Source: Candidatus Woesearchaeota archaeon
Lineage (GTDB): Archaea; Nanobdellota; Nanobdellia; Woesearchaeales; GW2011-AR9
Length of the DNA: 6,044 bases
NCBI GenBank assembly: GCA_016203215.1
Contig: JACQNF010000058.1
Coordinates: 1-6,044 of the forward strand
Direction: 5' to 3'
Under the pieces are notes generated by a model. It had not been told where the DNA came from, searched no databases, and worked only from the letters and a program-made list of their open reading frames with translations. Position numbers and translations under genes: made by a program. Of the stretch, positions 1 through 4,695 are shown in pieces (the first letter of the stretch is position 1; each line of letters starts with the position of its first letter).

Positions 1-145
1 AGGTACTATTCCAACGCTCAAGGACCTTATAAATATTGATGTAGGTGAGTGTTTTTTCTTGGCCGTCAAAATTGTGGCGCGTGACATCCAAATCACTATC
101 CAAAAACGGTTCTTTCAGCTTCGCGTGAATTACTTGCATCGTCAT
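1..145 (-). CDS. Putative single-strand annealing protein, Rad52/Sak/DdrA-like (N-terminal 48 aa, cut by window edge)
   Basis: Seen: an open frame begins at ATG 145 and runs out of the window with no stop. It has a good ribosome site (GGAGAG, 9 nt before the ATG) and its own promoter upstream. A second in-frame ATG at 139 is less well spaced. The visible protein has LKEPF near residues 10-14, then a basic VTRH, DGQEK and YINIYKVLERWN near residues 36-46. Known: Rad52, phage Sak and DdrA proteins share an N-terminal pattern of an 'L..PF' opening, a charged strand around R/K, then 'YI...V..RLN' before the DNA-binding core. Inference: this is a recombination mediator that anneals complementary single strands, paired with the nuclease encoded just upstream. 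Only the start of the protein is visible and no catalytic test is possible for this family, so the call is moderate. It could be another small phage DNA-binding protein. Confidence 0.5.
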   Translation of the reverse strand, partial: MTMQVIHAKLKEPFLDSDLDVTRHNFDGQEKTLTYINIYKVLERWNST

Positions 146-154
146 GGTGGGGGT

Positions 155-163
155 CTCTCCTTT
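155..163 (-). promoter_or_regulatory. Ribosome binding site for the annealing-protein gene
   Basis: On the minus strand AAAGGAGAG stands 9 nt before ATG 145. This supports ATG 145 over the in-frame ATG two codons later. The site lies in the short leader between the predicted transcription start near 176 and the start codon. Confidence 0.75.
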
Positions 164-182
164 GGACTCTGACATCTTCGTT

Positions 183-211
183 ATTGTATCATACCTTTTC
201 GCCAGTGTCAA
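183..211 (-). promoter_or_regulatory. Sigma70-type promoter with extended -10, inside the end of the nuclease gene
   Basis: On the minus strand, TTGACA (211-206) is a perfect -35. A 17-bp spacer follows, then TACAAT (188-183), which matches the -10 consensus at five of six positions. It is preceded by TGA, giving the TGn extended -10 element. The predicted start is near 176, leaving a leader of about 30 nt that holds the ribosome site. The nuclease stop codon (191-189) lies between the two boxes and supplies the TG of the extended element. The promoter would express the annealing-protein gene independently of the operon. Confidence 0.8.
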
Positions 212-1424
212 GCGCTTTCTTGCCCTTGGCCTTCGTGATTTTCGCCACTCGCTTGATTTTACTGACCTTAAGACTGGCTTGCGTAAAACTCGAGGTGGTG
301 CTTTGCTGAAGCGCGAGCTCCATCCGAGCGGCCTCTTCGGCTCGTCCCGCTAATCGGACCTCTTGTAAATATTCCTCTACTTTTTCTTTCGGCACTGTAG
401 CGAGTCCAAAAAATACGGAGGCGCCGAGCACGTCATGGGCCACGTGCGGATTCAGATAGGTATATTCCCGTTGCGACAACGTAATCACCCGATCTTCGGT
501 TTCGACTGCTTGTTGTTGAGTATTCTCCATATAATCTTTCATGACAGCCTTACAATCTTTTTCGACTCGCTCCAAAATCTTCCGTTTGTATTGGACTTGT
601 TCTAAGAGTCCCGCTAGCTTTGGTAAATCGTCGGGCAATTGAAACGCAAGCGGACGCACGATCTTTTCTTCCACCGTCGCCAAACCTTGGACCGACTCAC
701 TGACAGATTCTTGTAGGGTCAATTGATAGGCTGGACAATCTTTGCGATAGGTGCAATAACCACAGTAGGAATTCAAGCGCGGAGGAAAGATCGTTGAGGT
801 GATCATTTCCTGGTACAGAGTGGCCACATAATCCAAAAACGCTTCTCGCTGATGAGGTTTGCGCTGAGTCGTGAGTTTGGGGCCTTGAAAATAATGTAAT
901 CTCAGTAAGACCGTCTTCGCCCACGGATGTAATTGTCGGGCCATGACATCATACATCGAAAGCTGTTCGTCGGTTTCGAGTTCGTAGGACGTGGGAAAAC
1001 TCGACGCCCCGGTTTTGTAATCTACCACCGCAATCGTCTCGTCATCAATCTTGTCAATGCGATCAATGACGCCAATCACGGGGACGCCATTGGGCAATGT
1101 CAATTCTACCCGTTCTTCCAGATTCAAAATATTGGGGGGAGTGACCCCTTGGGTATCCAAAAGATATTCTTGCAACATGACCTGTCCTTTTTCATACAAC
1201 CCCGCATCTAACACGCGATATTCTGGCTTCTTAAATTCTTCACGATAGCAATCTAAGAGATGGCGCTCTGGATGAGCATGATATGCTTCCAAAGCCGCGT
1301 GCACTAAGGTGCCAAACACCGAATGAAAACTGGTTTCTTCGGGTTTCTGGAGAATATAATGTTGTTCGTATTGACGAGGGCACGCCTCGTATTTGCGTAA
1401 TTGCGAAACCGAAATCGCTTTCAT
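189..1424 (-). CDS. RecB/Cas4-family PD-(D/E)XK nuclease with iron-sulphur cluster cysteines
   Basis: This 411-aa protein is probably a DNA exonuclease, or a nuclease acting on DNA ends. The nuclease motifs are visible in order: H42 in GTLVHAAL, E104, GVIDRID with D121, VVDYKTG with D135 and K137, and the QLSMY motif (Q154, Y158). A single cysteine near the start (C15, in ACPRQY) and a trio (C221, C224, C230, in YCGYCTYRKDCP) match the four ligands of the 4Fe-4S cluster known in AddB and Cas4 enzymes. Residues 232-411 form a mostly helical, charged extension with a lysine-rich tail, probably for DNA or partner contact. I chose ATG 1424 because the family opens with this 'ISVSQLRKYEACPRQY' pattern and because the ATG overlaps the upstream stop (ATGA). 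The longer frame reading to 1613 lies inside the upstream gene. No good ribosome site is seen, so translation is probably coupled. There are no cas1/cas2 neighbours, so a role in phage recombination is likelier than CRISPR spacer acquisition. Confidence 0.9.
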   Translation of the reverse strand: MKAISVSQLRKYEACPRQYEQHYILQKPEETSFHSVFGTLVHAALEAYHAHPERHLLDCYREEFKKPEYRVLDAGLYEKGQVMLQEYLLDTQGVTPPNILNLEERVELTLPNGVPVIGVIDRIDKIDDETIAVVDYKTGASSFPTSYELETDEQLSMYDVMARQLHPWAKTVLLRLHYFQGPKLTTQRKPHQREAFLDYVATLYQEMITSTIFPPRLNSYCGYCTYRKDCPAYQLTLQESVSESVQGLATVEEKIVRPLAFQLPDDLPKLAGLLEQVQYKRKILERVEKDCKAVMKDYMENTQQQAVETEDRVITLSQREYTYLNPHVAHDVLGASVFFGLATVPKEKVEEYLQEVRLAGRAEEAARMELALQQSTTSSFTQASLKVSKIKRVAKITKAKGKKALDTGEKV

Positions 1425-1735
1425 TGAGAGAGAAAAAATCCTAACGCCCCAACAATTAAGAGACCCACCAATACCTGCACAATGATCTGAAGAGACTTGG
1501 GATTGTTTGTGGGTGTGATGGGCGACGGCGACATCCAAGACTCTAACATGGTACTGCGATGATCGCGCCGCGTAATGAGATATTGTAAAGCTTGAAGACT
1601 TAAGGTATTCCAATCAGTGGCACAACCCCAACAGAGGGTGTGAGGATTGCCATTGAGATGAATCTGCACCACCTCTTCTCCCAACACCAGACTGCCTTTG
1701 CAGATTTCGCAACGTTGCGTGTCTGTCGACGTCAT
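1421..1735 (-). CDS. Small protein with two CxxC pairs and a C-terminal membrane helix
   Basis: I do not recognise this 104-aa protein as a named family. Two CxxC pairs, C9/C12 and C35/C38, are spaced like a zinc ribbon, with histidines between them (H26, H32). A polar linker follows (about 45-80, including a Pro/Thr/Ser-rich stretch). Residues 82-103 form one hydrophobic segment rich in V, L, I and G, ending in FFLSQ at the C-terminus. This suggests a tail-anchored protein with the metal-binding part in the cytoplasm. ATG 1735 is the only in-frame ATG upstream of the first CxxC. It has no ribosome site, but a promoter places the transcription start on it (see the promoter at 1742-1770). The stop overlaps the nuclease ATG by 4 bp, so the two genes are translationally coupled and may work together, for example at the membrane. 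That role is inference. Confidence 0.8.
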   Translation of the reverse strand: MTSTDTQRCEICKGSLVLGEEVVQIHLNGNPHTLCWGCATDWNTLSLQALQYLITRRDHRSTMLESWMSPSPITPTNNPKSLQIIVQVLVGLLIVGALGFFLSQ

Positions 1736-1741
1736 GAACCT

Positions 1742-1770
1742 ATTCTACTCTGTGGCAGTTGATTTGTCAA
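1742..1770 (-). promoter_or_regulatory. Sigma70-type promoter predicting a leaderless mRNA
   Basis: On the minus strand, TTGACA (1770-1765) is a perfect -35. A 17-bp spacer is followed by TAGAAT (1747-1742), a five-of-six -10. The usual start, 7 nt beyond the -10, is position 1735. That is the A of the ATG of the 104-aa gene, so the transcript would have no leader. The promoter would drive the membrane zinc-ribbon gene and the nuclease. Confidence 0.75.
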
Positions 1771-1773
1771 GAG

Positions 1774-1788
1774 GTTGTCAGTGATAAC
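1774..1788. promoter_or_regulatory. Imperfect palindrome next to the -35 box, possible operator
   Basis: GTTGTCA-G-TGATAAC is a 7+1+7 inverted repeat with one mismatched pair. It sits 3 bp upstream of the -35 box of the promoter at 1742-1770 and overlaps the stop codon of the 54-aa gene. Its one-base centre makes an RNA hairpin unlikely, so a protein-binding site is the more natural reading. It could be chance. Confidence 0.35.
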
Positions 1789-1942
1789 ACACTTGCATGA
1801 AGGGACTGGCTTTATGACAATCGTGTTGAAAATGACGACAGGAGAGGCAAAAATGGCGAACAGGAAATGCCGTAGAAAGTGCCTGGGTAAGTTCCGCCTC
1901 AGCAATTTGTCGGGTTTCAATCTGCCAAGGATCCGTACGCAT
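1778..1942 (-). CDS. Small four-cysteine protein (54 aa), putative zinc finger
   Basis: A short open frame from ATG 1942 to TGA 1778-1780 encodes 54 residues. The N-terminal half is acidic and helical (IETRQIAEAELTQAL). The C-terminal half carries C32-x2-C35, C42 and C52, with histidines at 30, 37, 40, 43 and 54, a pattern typical of a small metal-binding knuckle. The start is 10 nt after the stop of the 319-aa gene and no good ribosome site is present (only an AAGAAA-like stretch), so it is probably translated by re-initiation from the upstream gene. The frame fills the gap between two real genes and stops just before the next promoter. Longer frames over this interval lack such a motif and run into neighbouring genes. 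The family is unknown and the function cannot be assigned. Confidence 0.6.
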   Translation of the reverse strand: MRTDPWQIETRQIAEAELTQALSTAFPVRHFCLSCRHFQHDCHKASPFMQVCYH

Positions 1943-1952
1943 GCAAAATTTC

Positions 1953-2912
1953 TTATAATTCTGCCCATTTCATATCTGCGGAAATTAGACGATTCCCAGC
2001 TTCAGGATTAGCCATAATGAGCCATGAATGTCCTGGCGTTAATTGAATCCAACCATTATCGTGATGATCCTGCAATGCGTTGTCATTAACATATCTCAAA
2101 TCCAGCAATGTCCCAGAAGACGTTACGGTAGGGCCCACGTAGGCATAACCAACACTAGTGCCATTTTGTTTGAGATTGGTAATATTCAATGATGTACCGC
2201 TTGTAGTGACCGTGGGATCCAACTGAAGTCGAAATTTTACTTCGGCGTCTTTGGTAAAAACATTGTAATTACGATCGAGCATTTTAAAAATTTTCGTTGA
2301 AGTCGCAGGATTAACTACCAATAAAAATGGATTATTGGTATTCGCTGTGACGATTAATGTTTCGTCGGTACACACATTAAACACTTTCCCCTGATCCGCG
2401 CTAATCTGTAATTGAATACCAGACAAGAGAGTGGCGTCAGAACTTCTTGTTGAGAGATTGACATCAATCCCCGATACACCCACCGTGGTGGCACCCAAAG
2501 CAACTTGACCAGTAATGGTAATGGAGCCATGATCCGAGGCAAGCACCACAGACTGGCTTTGGCTCGAGGGTTGTTGACCAGATACGGAAGAACTAATGTT
2601 GACCGTGGCATTGGTGTTAAGATTATTTCCCGTAAAGGTAAATTGATTGGTAGCATTTTGAATCCCGCTAAGATATGCGCTAATTTGCGTCTCTTTGCCA
2701 GCCACGCCACTGAGGGATGGGTACGAACTATTAAAATCTGTTTCCTCGGCGCCTCCATCTTTGACAATGATCGTCTCATGAGCTACCCCATCGTCCATGA
2801 CAAATACTTGCCACGCGTACCCAATATCTTCGCGTTGTACATTCAGGTTATTGCTTTGGGCATAGTTTTTAAGTCCACTAACTGAAAGCCAATTTAAATG
2901 ATTAATAATCAT
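1953..2912 (-). CDS. Mosaic phage virion protein (319 aa), tail-fibre or decoration type
   Basis: The protein is glycine/serine/threonine-rich and predicted to be mostly beta-strand, with no signal peptide or membrane helix. Residues 1-70 are not seen elsewhere in the window. Residues 72-136 contain a helical LSGIQNATNQ piece, then GNNLNTNATV and the SGQQPSSQSQSVVLASDH motif. They match the N-terminal module of the 194-aa protein. Residues 185-319 match the C-terminal domain of the 241-aa protein, for example NPFLLVVNPATSTK, LDPTVTTSGTSLNI and PGHSWLIMANP, ending in KWAEL. 'SQSVVLASDH'-type linkers are common in phage structural proteins. The role is inferred to be a virion surface or tail-associated component. 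A strong GGAGG site 10 nt before ATG 2912 and a dedicated promoter support the start and suggest high expression. Confidence 0.75.
   Translation of the reverse strand: MIINHLNWLSVSGLKNYAQSNNLNVQREDIGYAWQVFVMDDGVAHETIIVKDGGAEETDFNSSYPSLSGVAGKETQISAYLSGIQNATNQFTFTGNNLNTNATVNISSSVSGQQPSSQSQSVVLASDHGSITITGQVALGATTVGVSGIDVNLSTRSSDATLLSGIQLQISADQGKVFNVCTDETLIVTANTNNPFLLVVNPATSTKIFKMLDRNYNVFTKDAEVKFRLQLDPTVTTSGTSLNITNLKQNGTSVGYAYVGPTVTSSGTLLDLRYVNDNALQDHHDNGWIQLTPGHSWLIMANPEAGNRLISADMKWAEL
1956..2360 (-). repeat. Paralogous C-terminal domain, copy in the 319-aa gene
   Basis: Residues 185-319 align nearly end to end with residues 107-241 of the 241-aa protein (3009-3413). Conserved blocks are NPxLLxxNPxTSTK, DPxVTxxGxxLxI, PGHxxLxxANP and a terminal KWxEL. 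The DNA is more diverged than the protein pattern, suggesting an old duplication. Confidence 0.75.
2505..2699 (-). repeat. Shared structural module, copy in the 319-aa gene
   Basis: Codes for residues 72-136. It aligns with the copy at 4103-4285 in protein and visibly in DNA, for example GACTGGCTTTG and GACGGAAGA-type blocks on the plus strand. This points to duplication or recombination within the structural cluster. Confidence 0.75.
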
Positions 2913-2922
2913 AGTATGTTTT

Positions 2923-2927
2923 CCTCC
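2923..2927 (-). promoter_or_regulatory. Ribosome binding site of the 319-aa virion gene
   Basis: GGAGG on the minus strand, 10 nt before ATG 2912. It lies within the 46-nt leader that starts from the promoter at 2965-2993. Confidence 0.8.
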
Positions 2928-2964
2928 AGAGATAAGATGTCCACAGATAAACTAACCGCGTCAT

Positions 2965-2993
2965 ATTATAGCACGTTTGTTGGTGATTGCCAA
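2965..2993 (-). promoter_or_regulatory. Strong sigma70-type promoter with extended -10 before the 319-aa virion gene
   Basis: On the minus strand, TTGGCA (2993-2988) matches the -35 at five of six positions. After a 17-bp spacer comes a perfect TATAAT (2970-2965), preceded by TGC, an extended -10. The predicted start is near 2958. It lies just after the stop of the 241-aa gene, giving the 319-aa gene and the 54-aa gene an extra transcript. Confidence 0.85.
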
Positions 2994-3005
2994 GAATTAT
3001 TTTGA

Positions 3006-3731
3006 TTATAATTCAAACCATTTGACGGTGACATAGACGGCTCGATTGGCCGTCGTGGGATTGGCCGTTACGAGCATCGCATGACCAGGCTCTAACATCA
3101 CATGGCCCCCGTCCCACAAGGGCGTAGTCGAAGAACCCTGGAATAAAACGTTGGTATCATAGAGATTACCAAGGCTTGAAACCATGGGTTGTTTATTGCA
3201 AGCCATTGCTGAATTCGTCGCCCCTTGCTGTCGGGCGTGCACGATATCCAAAGGGAGACCCGTTTGCGTGACGACAGGATCAAAATACATGCTCATTGTT
3301 GAGAAACAATTAGCGTACGCCAGACCAAACTGACGAGACAAGAAATATAAATTTTTCGTAGAGGTCGAAGGGTTCGTTATGAGTAATATCGGATTCTCCG
3401 TTAACGCCCCAGAAGCGACCGTGATCCCCGGACTAACACTATGGATAAAGGCTGGGTCCGGAATACGTCCCATGGACACCCACAGGCGATGATCGGATGT
3501 CATGGCTTCATGCTCTGGCGTGACTTCTACTTTGTACCCCGAGGGGCCTAGCAAGCCAGAGACCGTGAGCGCCGACAAATTGACAGTATTTACATTGATG
3601 CCCGAAGAAATAATTGTGAGTTGCTCGGTTTGCAACTTGAGTCCACTGAGCGTGGCTTCGGTTGCCATCAATATGGTAGGCACGGGTACGCCCGACGGAA
3701 TGGGTTGGTTATAGAGCTGCTGAACAGCCAT
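3006..3731 (-). CDS. Phage virion protein (241 aa), paralogue of the 319-aa protein
   Basis: Residues 20-60 hold a shortened form of the LSG helix module (EATLSGLKLQTEQLTI) shared with its two neighbours, without the SQSVVLASDH linker. Residues 61-100 are unique here. Residues 107-241 form a beta-rich domain homologous to the C-terminus of the 319-aa protein: NPILLITNPSTSTK, FDPVVTQTGLPLDI, PGHAMLVTANP and a closing KWFEL. The conserved end suggests a folded C-terminal domain used for assembly or ligand contact. ATG 3731 is 2 nt after the upstream stop (TAA-AC-ATG). Its ribosome site, AGGTCAGGG, lies inside the last codons of the 194-aa gene, so the two are co-translated. The role as a tail or capsid-surface component is inferred from context and composition; I do not recognise a named family. 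Confidence 0.75.
   Translation of the reverse strand: MAVQQLYNQPIPSGVPVPTILMATEATLSGLKLQTEQLTIISSGINVNTVNLSALTVSGLLGPSGYKVEVTPEHEAMTSDHRLWVSMGRIPDPAFIHSVSPGITVASGALTENPILLITNPSTSTKNLYFLSRQFGLAYANCFSTMSMYFDPVVTQTGLPLDIVHARQQGATNSAMACNKQPMVSSLGNLYDTNVLFQGSSTTPLWDGGHVMLEPGHAMLVTANPTTANRAVYVTVKWFEL
3009..3413 (-). repeat. Paralogous C-terminal domain, copy in the 241-aa gene
   Basis: Partner of the domain at 1956-2360. The middle differs (a WDGGHVMLEPGHAML segment and an insert around residues 180-205), while both ends are conserved, as expected for a folded domain with variable surface loops. Confidence 0.75.
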
Positions 3732-3733
3732 GT

Positions 3734-4318
3734 TTAGCCCTGACCTAAAATCGTTACAGCAATTTGTGCCGCTGAACCTAAATTCAAAGAGACCACGCGA
3801 CTGCGAAAATATAAGCTAGGATGCAACGACGCGCCGGTATATAACACCTCTCCGTCTCCGGTCGTATTGGTATGTTGTAAGATTGAGGCATAATTATTTC
3901 CGTCAAGCGACCCCTCCAATCTCACTTCCCACGCATTAGCCGAAACACCCGAGCCTTTAATCTGCATGGAAAAACATTTCATGGGATTATTCGCAACATT
4001 TACGCTGACACCCGTGGCAACGGCGGTATAATAATCGGTGCGGGTACTAAATTGAGGCCGTGCCAACCACGGATCATTTCCCGGATTACCTTGATTGACT
4101 ACGCCAGACATCTCAATCGCCAGATGATCCGAAGCCAATACCATAGACTGGCTTTGTGCCATAGGCTGTTGACCTGAGACGGAAGAGGTAACAGATACGG
4201 TTGTCGAAGTATTTAACTGATTGCCCGTAAATGTCAGGAGATCCGTCTGGGCCTTAATCCCACTCAGGGTTGTTTGATTGGCAAAGTTTCCCTGATTGAT
4301 TACAAAGACAGGTTGCAT
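3734..4318 (-). CDS. Phage virion protein (194 aa) with GSxDGxxY beta-sandwich-like C-terminus
   Basis: Residues 12-72 carry the helix-plus-linker module shared with the 319-aa protein: TTLSGIKAQTDLLTF, GNQLNTSTTVSV and SGQQPMAQSQSMVLASDH. Residues 95-194 contain WEVRLEGSLDGNNYASI, then YFRSRVVSL and an ending AAQIAVTILGQG. The pattern 'leGSxDGxxW/Y...yvRvnvxsl...vtixG' is common in small phage structural proteins, where it forms a compact beta-sandwich; here the aromatic is Y143. The start ATG 4318 has no ribosome site: the preceding 20 nt are AT-rich on the minus strand (TTCAATAATTAAATC), so initiation may rely on low RNA structure. The gene is followed 2 nt later by the 241-aa gene. The structural role is inferred. 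Confidence 0.75.
   Translation of the reverse strand: MQPVFVINQGNFANQTTLSGIKAQTDLLTFTGNQLNTSTTVSVTSSVSGQQPMAQSQSMVLASDHLAIEMSGVVNQGNPGNDPWLARPQFSTRTDYYTAVATGVSVNVANNPMKCFSMQIKGSGVSANAWEVRLEGSLDGNNYASILQHTNTTGDGEVLYTGASLHPSLYFRSRVVSLNLGSAAQIAVTILGQG
4103..4285 (-). repeat. Shared structural module, copy in the 194-aa gene
   Basis: Codes for residues 12-72 with the SGQQPxxQSQSxVLASDH linker. Partner of the copy at 2505-2699. A reduced helix-only form occurs in the 241-aa gene near 3600-3670. Confidence 0.75.
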
Positions 4319-4339
4319 GATTTAATTATTGAAAAAAAA

Positions 4340-4349
4340 TGTTATAACA
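4340..4349. repeat. 10-bp perfect palindrome TGTTATAACA
   Basis: TGTTATAACA reads the same on both strands. It lies 21 bp upstream of the 194-aa gene start, next to the A8/T8 tract at 4332-4339. It contains a possible TATAAC -10 on the minus strand, so a regulator binding here could affect initiation. No function is shown. Confidence 0.4.
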
Positions 4350-4417
4350 ACTGCAGAAGCGCTTGGCCGTTGGTCAAATTGGCTCCGACTGTATATATTT
4401 AGCTGTTCGTCGATATG

Positions 4418-4432
4418 GAGAGAGAGAGAGAG
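4418..4432. repeat. GA/CT microsatellite, 7.5 units
   Basis: An uninterrupted (GA)7G run on the plus strand, CT on the minus strand, 20 bp beyond the stop of the 72-aa gene and in non-coding DNA. Dinucleotide runs of this length are prone to slippage, but no gene or promoter spacing seen here depends on its length. Confidence 0.9.
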
Positions 4433-4452
4433 CAACGAAATTCACAGAATCT

Positions 4453-4671
4453 TTATTTTCGTTTAAGATAGGCTTGCGCAAGAGCTTCATTACTCATGGT
4501 CGTGTCGGTTTTCTGTCGTTCGTTTAATTCGGCCTGAGCCAAAGTATTGATCGTGTCGCGCAAATGGATTTTAAGACATTTTTGAGCCCATAGCGCAATA
4601 GAATCATTCCCCATGATTTGTTTCGCCACCAACACTTCGGCGTCGGTTAATTCAATCGTTATATTGGGCAT
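4453..4671 (-). CDS. Small helical phage protein of unknown function (72 aa)
   Basis: The sequence opens MPNITIELTDAEVLVAKQ, followed by a helical segment with a tryptophan (ALWAQKCLKIHLRDTINTLA) and a charged C-terminal helix (ELNERQKTD, AYLKRK). Small proteins with an 'I.lTDAE..al' opening, a central W and a long helix recur beside tail-fibre genes of tailed phages, but I know of no assigned function. It begins 24 nt after the stop of the fibre gene and has the best ribosome site in the window (AAGGAGG, 5 nt before ATG 4671), which suggests abundant synthesis. A role as a structural accessory or chaperone for the fibre is only a guess from position. Confidence 0.8.
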   Translation of the reverse strand: MPNITIELTDAEVLVAKQIMGNDSIALWAQKCLKIHLRDTINTLAQAELNERQKTDTTMSNEALAQAYLKRK

Positions 4672-4676
4672 GAAAG

Positions 4677-4683
4677 CCTCCTT
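4677..4683 (-). promoter_or_regulatory. Perfect ribosome binding site of the 72-aa gene
   Basis: AAGGAGG on the minus strand, 5 nt before ATG 4671, complementary to the usual 16S rRNA 3' end. It confirms the start codon. Confidence 0.85.
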
Positions 4684-4695
4684 AGTTTTGAATGG

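Larger units (their letters stand above)
4319..4452. other. 134-bp intergenic gap: no gene, microsatellite and palindrome only
   Basis: I see no credible coding frame on either strand (no minus-strand ATG inside it). On the minus strand it holds, in order, a CT repeat, an AT-rich TAAATATATA stretch, a TTGACC/GGCCAA imperfect inverted repeat (4363-4377), a 10-bp palindrome and a run of eight T. The T-run has no stable GC hairpin directly before it, so it is not called a terminator. A TGTTATAAC sequence could act as an extended -10, but no -35 stands at the right distance. Confidence 0.6.

Noticed and set aside
144..353. Plus-strand frames, including 144-353, 933-1211, 1775-2011, 2505-2885 and 3502-3714
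   Set aside because: All lie opposite well-supported minus-strand genes, and none shows a motif or a convincing ribosome site.
189..1424. CRISPR-associated Cas4 in an adaptation module
   Set aside because: The nuclease has Cas4-like motifs, but there are no repeats, cas1 or cas2 in the window. The neighbours fit phage recombination.
1425..1613. N-terminal extension of the nuclease to a 474-aa frame
   Set aside because: It overlaps the 104-aa gene in another frame and has no nuclease features. The family pattern starts at ATG 1424, which overlaps the upstream stop as ATGA.
1732..1968. 78-aa minus-strand frame across the gap after the 319-aa gene
   Set aside because: It overlaps the end of the 319-aa gene, covers the promoter and reaches the start of the 104-aa gene. 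The 54-aa frame fits the gap better and has a cysteine motif.
4341..4377. Promoter before the 194-aa gene (TTGACC with TATAAC)
   Set aside because: The spacer would be 25 bp. At 17 bp the -35 would be CGGCCA. Only the extended -10 is acceptable, so it is not listed as a promoter.
4332..4377. Rho-independent terminator ahead of the T8 tract
   Set aside because: The TTGACC/GGCCAA stem is short, has a mismatch on the transcribed strand and lies more than 20 nt from the T run.
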